From Chitinophagales bacterium (GTDB taxonomy: Bacteria; Bacteroidota; Bacteroidia; Chitinophagales; Chitinophagaceae), in the NCBI GenBank assembly GCA_015654595.1, contig JAATGQ010000100.1, positions 1 to 43,211 on the forward strand: a DNA stretch of 43,211 bases, in the 5' to 3' direction. The stretch's first letter is position 1, and the number at the start of each line of letters is the position of its first letter. The translations under genes were made by a program, and so were the position numbers. Of this stretch, positions 35,772 to 43,211 are shown piece after piece. The notes beneath the pieces are model-generated. The model saw only the letters and a list, made by a program, of their open reading frames with translations. It was not told the origin of the DNA and ran no database searches.

Positions 35772-36617
35772 ATGAAGCAATCCATCTTTCGCCTGACGCT
35801 GCTGTCATTGACGGCCCTCGCGCCCTTTCTTTCCGGGATAGCCCAGTCCCCGGCAGTTCACCGTATCGTATCTGTCAACGGTACAGTCAGCTCCATGCTT
35901 TGCGATCTTGGTCTCGAACAACAAATCGTCGGCGTCGATGTTACCAGCACCTGGCCCGCCTCTTTAAAGCAAAAGCCCCAGGTGGGTCATAACCGGAATG
36001 TTTCGGCAGAAGGTATCATGGCCCTTCAGCCCACGCTTGTACTTGGCACAGACAATATGCTCAGCCCTCAACTGGAACCGCAGTTGACGTCAGCAGGCAT
36101 CAATACGCAGATCTTTAAGCAAACCTATAGTATCGAAGGCACAAAGACCCTGCTGAAACAGGTCGCAGCAGCGACCGGCACACTGGACAAGGCAGCAAAA
36201 CTGCTGGCGGACTTTGACAAACAAACCGCACAGCTTCACTTTGCCCCACTCAATAAAAAGGTATTATTCCTCTATGCCCGCGGCGCAGGTATGCTGCTCG
36301 TCAGCGGCACAGGAACCCCCATTGAACAAATGATCCTGCTGGCAGGAGCCAGCAACGCAATCTCCGGCTTTAAAGACTATAAACCATTGTCCACCGAAGC
36401 ACTGATCGCAGCCGATCCGGATGTGATCCTGCTTTTCGACTCGGGTCTTCAAAGTATCGGCGGCGTGGACGGTTTGTTAAAGATCCCGGGCGTCAGTGAC
36501 ACAAAGGCAGGAAAAAACAAAGCCATCATTTCCATGGATGGCGAACTGCTCAGCGGATGGGACCTCCGCGTTCCCCAAGCCGTTCAACAACTGCATCAAA
36601 AAATTGCGCACCCTTGA
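35772..36617 (+). CDS. hmuT: Haem ABC transporter substrate-binding protein HmuT
   Basis: 281 residues from ATG 35772, which gives a signal peptide (MKQSIFRLTLLSLTALAPFL, then SGIAQ). It is a class III periplasmic binding protein: RIVSVNGTVSSMLCDLGLEQQ, VGVDVTSTWP, VGHNRNVSAEGIMALQPTLV, then ALIAADPDVILLFDSGLQSI. The role is to deliver haem to HmuU. The stop overlaps the next gene's likely TTG start. Confidence 0.9.
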   Translation: MKQSIFRLTLLSLTALAPFLSGIAQSPAVHRIVSVNGTVSSMLCDLGLEQQIVGVDVTSTWPASLKQKPQVGHNRNVSAEGIMALQPTLVLGTDNMLSPQLEPQLTSAGINTQIFKQTYSIEGTKTLLKQVAAATGTLDKAAKLLADFDKQTAQLHFAPLNKKVLFLYARGAGMLLVSGTGTPIEQMILLAGASNAISGFKDYKPLSTEALIAADPDVILLFDSGLQSIGGVDGLLKIPGVSDTKAGKNKAIISMDGELLSGWDLRVPQAVQQLHQKIAHP

Positions 36618-37669
36618 GTACGAATAAACCAGCCCGCATACTGCTGCTGATCCTGCTTCCACTGACAGCGCTGCTGGCCTCGGGTATCGGCGCCATGACG
36701 ATCTCTCCGGCACAAACCGTCGCCATCCTGCTGGGAAAAGCCGGCATTCATCTGCCCGTCAACTATACAGAAGGAATGGCCAACGTGCTCTGGCAGATCC
36801 GATTACCTCGGGTAATTCTCGCAATACTTGTCGGAGCGGGACTGGCCGTCTCAGGCGCCGCCTTTCAGGGATTATACCGCAACCCAATGGCCGATCCGGC
36901 ACTGACCGGCGTATCGGGAGGCGCTTCGCTCTTTGCGGTACTGGTCATCCTGTCGATTGCCGGCTGGCCTGGGATAAGCCATCACGCCATGCTTCAAAAC
37001 TATCTGATCAGCATCGCCACTTTTATCGGGGCAGGCTTGACCACCCTTGTGGTTTTGCGCCTGGCCAGGACAGGCGGCAGGACACCCGTCGCCACTCTAT
37101 TGCTGGCAGGTCTTGCCGTCAACGCGCTGTGCAACGCGTGCACCGGCTTGATGACCTATACCGCCACCAATGAACAATTACGCAGTATTGTTTTCTGGAT
37201 GCTCGGAAGCCTGGGAGCCGCCAGCTGGTCTGTACTTGCCGTAGTAACGCCCCTCGTGCTGATCCCGGTCCTGCTGCTGCCGACACTGGGCAAATCACTA
37301 AATGTCTATTCGCTTGGCGAATCGGAAGCACACTACCTTGGAGTAAATGTAGCCCGGCTCAAAATACAGCTGCTGCTATTGTCCGCGCTGGCCGTAGGCG
37401 CTTGTGTCGCCGTCACCGTGATCATCGGATTCGTCGGACTGATCGTCCCCCATCTTCTTCGCAGTACCAATGGCACGGACCATCGCCGGCTGCTGATCGA
37501 CTCCGCTCTGCTCGGCGCCATAATACTGACACTGTCTGACGTAATAAGCCGGACCATCATTGCACCGGCAGAGCTGCCGATCGGGATCATAACGGCTATC
37601 CTGGGAACTCCCCTTTTTATTGGTCTGCTGCTCAAACAAAAGAAACAATTGTCTTCCCTATCTTTTTGA
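36614..37669 (+). CDS. hmuU: Haem ABC transporter permease HmuU (FecCD type)
   Basis: 351 residues if translation begins at TTG 36614, which overlaps the hmuT stop (TTGA). A longer frame from 36557 overlaps hmuT and adds an unlikely arginine-serine-rich start. The membrane protein has LWQIRLPRVILAILVGAGLA, VSGAAFQGLYRNPMADPALT and GVSGGASLF, then IGFVGLIVPHLLRSTNGTDH and LPIGIITAILGTPLFIGLLL, all typical of FecCD permeases. Confidence 0.92.
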   Translation: MSTNKPARILLLILLPLTALLASGIGAMTISPAQTVAILLGKAGIHLPVNYTEGMANVLWQIRLPRVILAILVGAGLAVSGAAFQGLYRNPMADPALTGVSGGASLFAVLVILSIAGWPGISHHAMLQNYLISIATFIGAGLTTLVVLRLARTGGRTPVATLLLAGLAVNALCNACTGLMTYTATNEQLRSIVFWMLGSLGAASWSVLAVVTPLVLIPVLLLPTLGKSLNVYSLGESEAHYLGVNVARLKIQLLLLSALAVGACVAVTVIIGFVGLIVPHLLRSTNGTDHRRLLIDSALLGAIILTLSDVISRTIIAPAELPIGIITAILGTPLFIGLLLKQKKQLSSLSF

Positions 37670-37676
37670 TATTTCT

Positions 37677-38579
37677 ATGTTAATCGTCCAACAAGTCTCC
37701 CAATACGCCAATACAAAGCCTATTCTGCAGGAAGTTTCCTTTTCTGCGGCACCCGGCAGGTTGACCATCCTGCTGGGTGCAAACGGCGCAGGCAAGTCAA
37801 CCCTGCTCCGCCTGCTGGCAGGCGAAAGCAGCACGCAGAAAGGTGATATACGATTGGACGGAAAACCGATCGCCGACTATACACCGCATCAGCTGGCACT
37901 TCGACGAGCCATGCTGACACAGCATTTTACCGTGTCGCTACCCTTTACCTGCGAAGAGATCGTGACAATGGGCCGCTACCCGCATTTTGGACAGCAGCCA
38001 ACCCAAGCCGATAAGGCTGTCATCAACGACTGTATGGAAGAAATGGATGTCGCCGGTTTTAAAGACCGGATATACCATACGCTTTCCGGTGGAGAACAGC
38101 AGCGCGTACAACTCGCCAGGGTGCTGGCGCAACTCCACGGGCAACCGCAGAAAGGCAGCAGACTACTGCTGCTGGACGAGCCGACTTCCGGAATGGATGT
38201 CTTCCATCAGCAGCTCTGTTTGAAAAAGGCAAAGGAAAAAGCAAGAGCAGGCGCTATCGTCATCGCCATACTACACGATCTCAATCTTGCCGCCCAGTTC
38301 GGCGATCAGCTGCTGCTGCTGCACAAGGGCCGGCTGACCGCGCAGGGTTCGCCCAAAAACCTGCTACAACCCAACCGGATCCGCGAAACATACGGGATCG
38401 ATGTCGAGATCGTTTATCATACAGCCTATGACTTTCCGATCATTGTGACCCGGCCCCCTTTTTATTCTCCTGATACTAAAACCGATGTATATGCAACTGA
38501 CAACAACTTCTCTGAAAGAACAATGGATAAACATACGTCTGGCAAACCCCCGCAGACGGATACGGGACGCAGCAGCTGA
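37677..38579 (+). CDS. hmuV: Haem ABC transporter ATP-binding protein HmuV
   Basis: 300 residues from ATG 37677 (MLIVQQVSQYANTKPILQEV). Walker A is LLGANGAGKSTLLRLLAG, the signature is YHTLSGGEQQRVQLARVLAQ, and Walker B is LLLLDEPTSGMD with the switch His in AILHDLN. The C-terminus is about 30 residues longer than usual (after VTRPPFYS) and overlaps the hmuS start by 95 bases in another frame. Confidence 0.95.
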   Translation: MLIVQQVSQYANTKPILQEVSFSAAPGRLTILLGANGAGKSTLLRLLAGESSTQKGDIRLDGKPIADYTPHQLALRRAMLTQHFTVSLPFTCEEIVTMGRYPHFGQQPTQADKAVINDCMEEMDVAGFKDRIYHTLSGGEQQRVQLARVLAQLHGQPQKGSRLLLLDEPTSGMDVFHQQLCLKKAKEKARAGAIVIAILHDLNLAAQFGDQLLLLHKGRLTAQGSPKNLLQPNRIRETYGIDVEIVYHTAYDFPIIVTRPPFYSPDTKTDVYATDNNFSERTMDKHTSGKPPQTDTGRSS

Positions 38580-39525
38580 ACTGGGCGTTGCTGAAGCAGC
38601 GATCCTGTCTGACTTTACCGGCAGCAGCGTGCTGCGGCTGAACGATAACTTTTCGCAGTTGTTCCTGCGTTTCCCCGAGCTGGGCCCTGTTATGGCACTC
38701 ACCCGCAACCAATACTGTGTTCATGAACGCAAGGGAACTTTTGCAAACATACAATTCGACAGCCCGCATGTCGGCCTCGTTACAGGCCCCGATATCGACC
38801 TACGGATGTTTGTCCGGCAATGGGCTTCCGCCTTTGGCGTCTTTAACGACACCGCTGCTGGCTTTAAATCTTCCATACAGATCTTCGATCACCAGGGCAA
38901 TGCCATCATCAAGATCTATCTGACGGAAAATAGTAACGAAGAGGCATTTGAAACGATCGTGCGGGACTTTGCCCTCCCTCAGCAGACAAATCAATTATTC
39001 CTGCAACCGCCTCCGCCTCCGCATCCATACAAGGACCAGGACGTCGATATCGACCAGTTTCAAAAAGAATGGAGCCAGCTGAAAGACACCCATGACTTCT
39101 TTCCCTTATTGAAACGTCACAACGTCTCAAGATTGCACGCGATGAAGATCGCCGGCCCCTATGCCCGCCTCATAGACAACGACATCGTTGTACAGATGTT
39201 GAAGGCCGCTTCAGCCGGCAACTGGGAGATCATGGTCTTTACCGGCAATATCGGAAACATCCAGATCCATACGGGAAAAGTCAAAAATATCGTCGCCATC
39301 CCCGAATGGATAAATGTGATGGACCCCGCCTTCAATCTGCACCTGAGGCTGGATGGGATCGCGACCTCCTGGGCGGTAAAAAAACCAACGGCAGATGGGG
39401 ATGTTCATTCCCTTGAACTTTTCGACAAGGACGGAGAACTCATCGTTCAGTTCTTTGGTAAACGCAAACCGGGAATATCTGAACTGAAAGTATGGAGCGA
39501 TTATGTAGAAGGACTCCTGGCATAA
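38485..39525 (+). CDS. hmuS: Haem-degrading/haem-trafficking factor HmuS
   Basis: 346 residues (or from Met at 38491). SLKEQWINIRLANPRRRIRD, then AAAELGVAEAAI is the family's usual start. The repeat structure of two HemS-like halves is visible: FSQLFLRFPELGPVMALTRN, and later MVFTGNIGNIQIHTGKVKNI with FNLHLRLDGIATSWAVKKPT. HmuS-type proteins accept haem in the cytoplasm and release iron or pass it on. The conserved start forces a real overlap with hmuV. Confidence 0.9.
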   Translation: MYMQLTTTSLKEQWINIRLANPRRRIRDAAAELGVAEAAILSDFTGSSVLRLNDNFSQLFLRFPELGPVMALTRNQYCVHERKGTFANIQFDSPHVGLVTGPDIDLRMFVRQWASAFGVFNDTAAGFKSSIQIFDHQGNAIIKIYLTENSNEEAFETIVRDFALPQQTNQLFLQPPPPPHPYKDQDVDIDQFQKEWSQLKDTHDFFPLLKRHNVSRLHAMKIAGPYARLIDNDIVVQMLKAASAGNWEIMVFTGNIGNIQIHTGKVKNIVAIPEWINVMDPAFNLHLRLDGIATSWAVKKPTADGDVHSLELFDKDGELIVQFFGKRKPGISELKVWSDYVEGLLA

Positions 39526-39563
39526 GATAATACTGACATAAAAAAGTACCGGAATAAAACAAT

Positions 39564-39591
39564 AAAGGCGCCGGAAGAAGCCGGCGCCTTT
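39564..39591. terminator. Bidirectional terminator after hmuS
   Basis: AAAGGCGCCGG-AAGAAG-CCGGCGCCTTT is a perfect 11-base stem between the hmuS stop and the convergent small secreted protein gene at 39619. Confidence 0.85.
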
Positions 39592-39618
39592 CAACCTATA
39601 CCATACCTTAGCCAAAGG

Positions 39619-39936
39619 TCAATGTCCCGAACCCGACCTGGCCATATCCTTTAAATTGCGAATTCTACCATCCATTGTTATGTATTGTCCTTCCTGTAAC
39701 TGTAGATTCTGACCGCTGGAAGCATCGATCGACCCATTTGGATGGATCGTGGTCATATTCACCAATGTCACGTCCGTCTTGACAACCTGGCGTTTACCCT
39801 TGTTGACCTCGATCAACTTGCCATGTTTCATCATTATATAAGTGCGGGGACTGTGTGAGGTTCTTTTGGGTCCATCGCTTGCAAAGACGGCCAAAGAGAA
39901 AACGGAGAGTGTAACCAAAAGGGTTAGCTTTTTCAT
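39619..39936 (-). CDS. Small secreted protein, DUF6799-like
   Basis: 105 residues from ATG 39936, giving a signal peptide (MKKLTLLVTLSVFSLAVFAS). The mature part has short repeats: YIMMKHGKLIEVNKGKRQVV, then VTLVNMTTIHPNGSID and LQEGQYITMDGRI. The MxxGK...MTL.NG....G.....L.EG..I.MDG pattern matches DUF6799. Function is unknown. Confidence 0.75.
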   Translation of the reverse strand: MKKLTLLVTLSVFSLAVFASDGPKRTSHSPRTYIMMKHGKLIEVNKGKRQVVKTDVTLVNMTTIHPNGSIDASSGQNLQLQEGQYITMDGRIRNLKDMARSGSGH

Positions 39937-39969
39937 CGAAATGGATTTTAGGGTACAAATGTGCATCAA

Positions 39970-40379
39970 ATATATTTACCTCCTTTTACCTTCATCTTCT
40001 TATTTAATCAAAAAGGATATTCAAGACGACAATCTTTCTTTTCCTTTTTCAAAGCCGTCGTTTTTTGTTGTTTGAATATACAAGGATTGGTTTGCCAACA
40101 ACAATTCATCCCTATTACGTTTATCCATCTTTGTCTTATACAAAGCTGGGGCGTTATCCCGGTCGGGCGATCAAAGCGTCGAGGTCAACGACCCGGCGTT
40201 TGCCTTTTTCAGCCCTGCCATTCCTTACCCTATCGAAATACCGGAGCAAGGATTTAATGGCGATTATTGCTCTGCAGGCGGATCAATCCATTAAACGTTC
40301 ATCGATTTTATCTGTCATTCAACGATCAGTCATCGGATGAGCGATCCGTCGATACTAGCTTAGCATAAAAAACACGCCA
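39970..40379. other. Intergenic region, no gene seen
   Basis: About 410 bases between divergent genes. Several forward open frames exist but none has a credible ribosome-binding site, family match or coding-like composition. It should contain both promoters, though I cannot place them. Confidence 0.5.
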
Positions 40380-40960
40380 TGAAAAAAACAGGTTTTATGC
40401 TGGCTATCGCCGCTATCGTTTCGATCTCTTCCGCTTATGCACAGAACAAGAGCAATGATGCAAGCTACCATGTCGGAGATAATGTTGTCAGCGCCGGCAT
40501 CGGCCTTGGAAGCAGTATCAATGGCTATGGCTCTACCTCCTCCACGCCAGCCTTTAGTCTGCAATATGAACGCGGCCTGGTAGATGCAGGCCCCGGTGTG
40601 ATCAGCGGCGGTTTATATGTAGGATACAAAAGCTTTAAATATTCTGACGCCGACGTCAGCGAAAAATGGAACTACACGATCATCGGTCTTCGCGGCGCCT
40701 ATCACTACACAGGTCTGAATGTAGAGAACCTCGATCTCTACGGAGGGCTCATGCTTTCCTATGATCATCTAAAATATTCCTGGCACGATAACGGCGGATT
40801 TGGTGAACCACCCACCGGCTACAGCGGCTATGGTAACGGCAATGTTGAACTGACCGCCTTTATCGGCGCCCGCTATTATTTCGTCTCCAATCTCGCCGTC
40901 TTCGCCGAACTGGGTTATGGCGTTGCCGATGCCAATATCGGACTGGCCTTCCGCTTTTAA
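40380..40960 (+). CDS. Outer-membrane beta-barrel protein, small
   Basis: 193 residues. The signal peptide is MKKTGFMLAIAAIVSISSAYAQ. Eight amphipathic strands seem likely, such as NVVSAGIGLGSSING, FSLQYERGLVD, SGGLYVGYKSFKY, YTIIGLRGAYHY, LYGGLMLSYDHLKY and a final aromatic strand IGLAFRF, which fits barrel assembly. It resembles porin/OmpW-like small barrels. The function is unknown. Confidence 0.75.
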
Positions 40961-41135
40961 TTCTACTTACGTCCTGCTCCGTCCCTCTTTTCTCCTATCA
41001 ATTGAGTCCGGGCCTGCAGTACGGGTTCGGATTCGCTCTTTAACAACCGCCCACGGAACCGATAGCGCTCCGCATTCTATCCCCGCGATGCAACTCGCCC
41101 GCCAAATGCCCCTATCCTGAATTGTTTGAATTTTG

Positions 41136-41143
41136 TACCTTTG
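41136..41143 (+). promoter_or_regulatory. Promoter -7 element, possibly leaderless
   Basis: TACCTTTG matches TAnnTTTG exactly and ends four bases before ATG 41148, the same spacing as at 25854. No clear -33 box is visible. Confidence 0.5.
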
Positions 41144-41147
41144 CAAA

Positions 41148-42074
41148 ATGGAGCGCACCGAAACCTTGGAGGACTTCTACATGCAGAAGCAGAACTGGCT
41201 GCCCGATAACCTTAAAAAGGAAATGGGGCATTTCAACGTTTTCCGGATGGAAGATTTTGCAGGCAAGCATAACCGGCCTGTCCCCTACAGCCGGAAAGAT
41301 TTCTACAAGATCAGCCTGATGTCGGGGAAATACAAACTCCAATACGCATCCCGGTCCATCGATGTGGACCAGCAGCAGGCGCTGATCTTCAGCAACCCGA
41401 TGGTACCCTATAAATTCGAGTCGCTGGAAGGCGATCCCACCGGGGTCTTCTGCATTTTTACCGAATCCTTTTTCAGACAGTTCGGACAGATTCGGGACTA
41501 CCCGATCTTTCAGCCTACCGGCAATCCCGTCCTCTTCCCTTCGGAAGAACAAACCGCCGTGATCAGGGCCATTTTCCAGCGCATGCATACGGAACTCAAC
41601 TCTGACTACGCTTTTAAATACGACCTGCTACGTAACCTCGTCTTCGAATTGGCCCACTTTGCGCTAAAAATGCAGCCGGCCCCCCCTTCGATCTATTCCA
41701 GCTCGAATGGCGCTACCCGCATCTCTTCCCTTTTTATGGAATTGCTCGAAAGACAATTTCCCATTGAATCCACCGCCCAGCAGGTACGTTTGCAATCCCC
41801 ATCGGATTTTGCCGATCACCTTTCTGTCCACGTCAATCACCTTAACCGGGCTTTAAAGGAAACCACCGGAAAGACCACCTCCCGCCTGATCGCCGAACGC
41901 ATCACCCAGGAAGCAAAGAGCCTTCTTCTCCACACCAACTGGAATATCAGCGAGATCGGCTGGAGTCTTGGCTTTGAAGAAGCTCCTCACTTCATCAATT
42001 TTTTCCGTAAAAACGCCGATCTGTCCCCCGGAGCCTTCCGTCAGGGAAGCGAACCCGGCCAACCCAATGTTTGA
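41148..42074 (+). CDS. AraC family transcriptional regulator
   Basis: 308 residues from ATG 41148. The N-terminal cupin-like part includes FYKISLMSGKYKLQYASRSI and ALIFSNPMVPYKFE. The C-terminal DNA-binding domain has LSVHVNHLNRALKETTGKTT, and WNISEIGWSLGFEEAPHFIN with FRKNADLSPGAFR. The SDR gene starts 90 bases downstream on the same strand and is the probable target. Confidence 0.93.
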   Translation: MERTETLEDFYMQKQNWLPDNLKKEMGHFNVFRMEDFAGKHNRPVPYSRKDFYKISLMSGKYKLQYASRSIDVDQQQALIFSNPMVPYKFESLEGDPTGVFCIFTESFFRQFGQIRDYPIFQPTGNPVLFPSEEQTAVIRAIFQRMHTELNSDYAFKYDLLRNLVFELAHFALKMQPAPPSIYSSSNGATRISSLFMELLERQFPIESTAQQVRLQSPSDFADHLSVHVNHLNRALKETTGKTTSRLIAERITQEAKSLLLHTNWNISEIGWSLGFEEAPHFINFFRKNADLSPGAFRQGSEPGQPNV

Positions 42075-42164
42075 TTTTTACAACTATTGGTTTGATATGT
42101 GTATCTGTCCCGGTGAAAAGCCATCCTACATTTGTGTTCATTCAAGGACTCAAAGACAAGTTTT

Positions 42165-43013
42165 ATGGAAAACAAAAAAGTATGGTTTATCACCGGCGCG
42201 TCAAAGGGCCTCGGTCTTGCCCTGGTGCGCCAACTGTTGAGTGAAGGATACCGGGTAGCAGTCACCTCAAGAGTTTTGTCTTCCCTCGTACAGGCAGTAG
42301 GATCAGATGCATCGGCGGATTTTCTTCCTTTGGAAGTAGACCTGACCAGCGAATCGTCTGTAGCCGGGGCAATAAAGACCGCTATCGACACTTTCGGCAG
42401 GATCGATGTCGTCGTTAACAACGCAGGCTATGGCGTCGGCGGCGCTGTCGAAGAACTGTCCCGGAAAGAGATAATGGAGAGCTTTGACGTCAACGTCTTC
42501 GCCACCATTACGGTTATCCAGGCCGTCATGCCCTATCTGCGGAAGCAAGGCTCGGGACATATCATCAATATCGCGTCGATTGCCGGTTTCGCCGGTGCAA
42601 TGGGCTGGTCTGTCTATGCTGCTGCCAAACACGCCGTCATCGGTCTGTCCGACGTATTGGCTCAGGACCTGCAGCCGCTGGGTATACACGTCACTGCCGT
42701 AGCCCCCGGCGCCTTCCGGACCGATTTCCTCCGTCCCGAGTCGCTGGTGCTGTCCGAGAAAAAGATCGCAGACTACCAAGCTGTACATGACTCCCACGCC
42801 CGCTACCTATCGATGGACGGACGCCAGATCGGAGATCCCGTCAAGGCTGCAAAAGCGCTGATCCAGATCGTCTCCGACCCACAGCCCCCTGTGCTCCTCT
42901 TTCTGGGAAGCGACGCTTATAACAGAGCCGCCGCCAAGATCAATCTGCTCTCTGAACAACTGGAAAAATGGAAGCCCATCACGATGTCCACCCAACTCGC
43001 CGACGCGAAGTAA
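42165..43013 (+). CDS. SDR family oxidoreductase
   Basis: 282 residues from ATG 42165 (MENKKVWFITGASKGLGLAL). Classical short-chain dehydrogenase motifs: TGASKGLG (NAD(P) loop), DLTSES, NNAGYGVGGAVEE, IINIASIAGFAGAMG with the catalytic Ser, and YAAAKHAVIGLSD with Tyr and Lys. PGAFRTDFL follows. The substrate is unknown. The AraC gene just upstream probably controls it. Confidence 0.95.
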   Translation: MENKKVWFITGASKGLGLALVRQLLSEGYRVAVTSRVLSSLVQAVGSDASADFLPLEVDLTSESSVAGAIKTAIDTFGRIDVVVNNAGYGVGGAVEELSRKEIMESFDVNVFATITVIQAVMPYLRKQGSGHIINIASIAGFAGAMGWSVYAAAKHAVIGLSDVLAQDLQPLGIHVTAVAPGAFRTDFLRPESLVLSEKKIADYQAVHDSHARYLSMDGRQIGDPVKAAKALIQIVSDPQPPVLLFLGSDAYNRAAAKINLLSEQLEKWKPITMSTQLADAK

Positions 43014-43046
43014 AAAATCATCGGGCGCCGACCGACCTAAAAAAGA

Positions 43047-43082
43047 TAGAAGCCGCTCTTTCGGGCGGCTTCTCCATTTGTA
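43047..43082. terminator. Terminator after the SDR gene
   Basis: GAAGCCGC (43049-43056), an 8-base loop and GCGGCTTC (43065-43072) form a hairpin, with an A-rich left flank and a weak T-rich right flank. It sits between convergent genes. Confidence 0.75.
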
Positions 43083-43098
43083 TTCGGGGTAATGGGGC

Positions 43099-43211
43099 TT
43101 AGCTATTCAATACGGACGACTCCGCCAGGTACTTCTTCGATGGATAATAGATAAAAAAGCAACTTCCATTCTTCACCACAGGAATGATCTGCGTCGTCAT
43201 CTCCGAAGGGA
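43099..43211 (-). CDS. C-terminal end of an unknown protein (partial)
   Basis: A minus-strand frame enters from the right edge and ends at TAA 43101-43099. It reads SEMTTQIIPVVKNGSCFFIY and YPSKKYLAESSVLNS. It looks protein-like and is convergent to the SDR gene across a terminator. The neighbouring frame is also open, so the choice is uncertain. No family is recognised. Confidence 0.4.
   Translation of the reverse strand, partial: PSEMTTQIIPVVKNGSCFFIYYPSKKYLAESSVLNS

Noticed and set aside
39961..40340. Forward open frames of 90-98 codons upstream of the beta-barrel gene
   Set aside because: They overlap each other in different frames, lack plausible start signals and have biased, low-information composition.
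42127..42134. TACATTTG as promoter of the SDR gene
   Set aside because: It matches the -7 pattern, but no -33 box is at the right distance and co-transcription with the AraC gene is also possible.
1..43211. CRISPR array
   Set aside because: No regularly spaced direct repeats with unique spacers were seen; the repeats found are single pairs or hairpins.

Overview
The window looks like chromosomal DNA from a member of the Bacteroidota, most likely family Chitinophagaceae. The clues are TAnnTTTG promoter motifs (several reading TACCTTTG), a DUF6089 outer-membrane protein, a DoxX protein with a thioredoxin-like tail, a DUF1599 gene divergent from folP, a UbiD-type menaquinone decarboxylase, and an imuA-imuB-dnaE2 cassette. 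Most of the window is moderately GC-rich. About 17.2-25.9 kb is visibly more AT-rich.

1-11.4 kb is housekeeping: the end of a DciA/DUF721 gene, an OppB-type permease, the DoxX protein, DUF1599 (broken by one in-frame TAG), folP, two tandem FKBP-type lipoprotein prolyl isomerases, a DHH phosphoesterase, ndk, and a DUF6089-UbiD-TraB/GumN run. 11.4-16.7 kb is accessory metabolism and regulation: an NmrA-like oxidoreductase with an AraC regulator, a secreted esterase, and a LysR regulator divergent from a small SnoaL-like gene that is also broken by one in-frame TAG.

17.0-28.1 kb starts with tRNA-Pro(GGG) and a two-way terminator. Next comes a very large minus-strand gene that would encode a DEDDh exonuclease-RecQ-UvrD fusion of about 1607 residues, but one in-frame TAA separates the exonuclease from the helicases. 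Then follow a fragment of a zinc alcohol dehydrogenase, a degenerate receiver protein, a PAS histidine kinase with a perfect FNR-like palindrome upstream, two Crp/Fnr regulators, a methyltransferase-like protein, a DUF983 protein, an unclear stretch of about 400 bases, and a protein resembling DUF1826.

28.1-33.7 kb holds the ImuA-ImuB-DnaE2 mutagenic translesion synthesis cassette. 34.2-39.5 kb is a haem/iron uptake locus: a PepSY membrane protein, a tiny membrane protein, and HmuT, HmuU, HmuV and HmuS. The rest holds a small secreted DUF6799-like protein, a beta-barrel protein, an AraC regulator with its SDR oxidoreductase, and the end of one more gene.

The strongest signal is that three otherwise intact reading frames (DUF1599, the SnoaL-like gene and the exonuclease-RecQ-UvrD gene) each carry exactly one in-frame stop, with the protein continuing in the same frame on the far side. 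Recent nonsense mutation, sequencing or assembly error, and readthrough cannot be told apart from the sequence alone.
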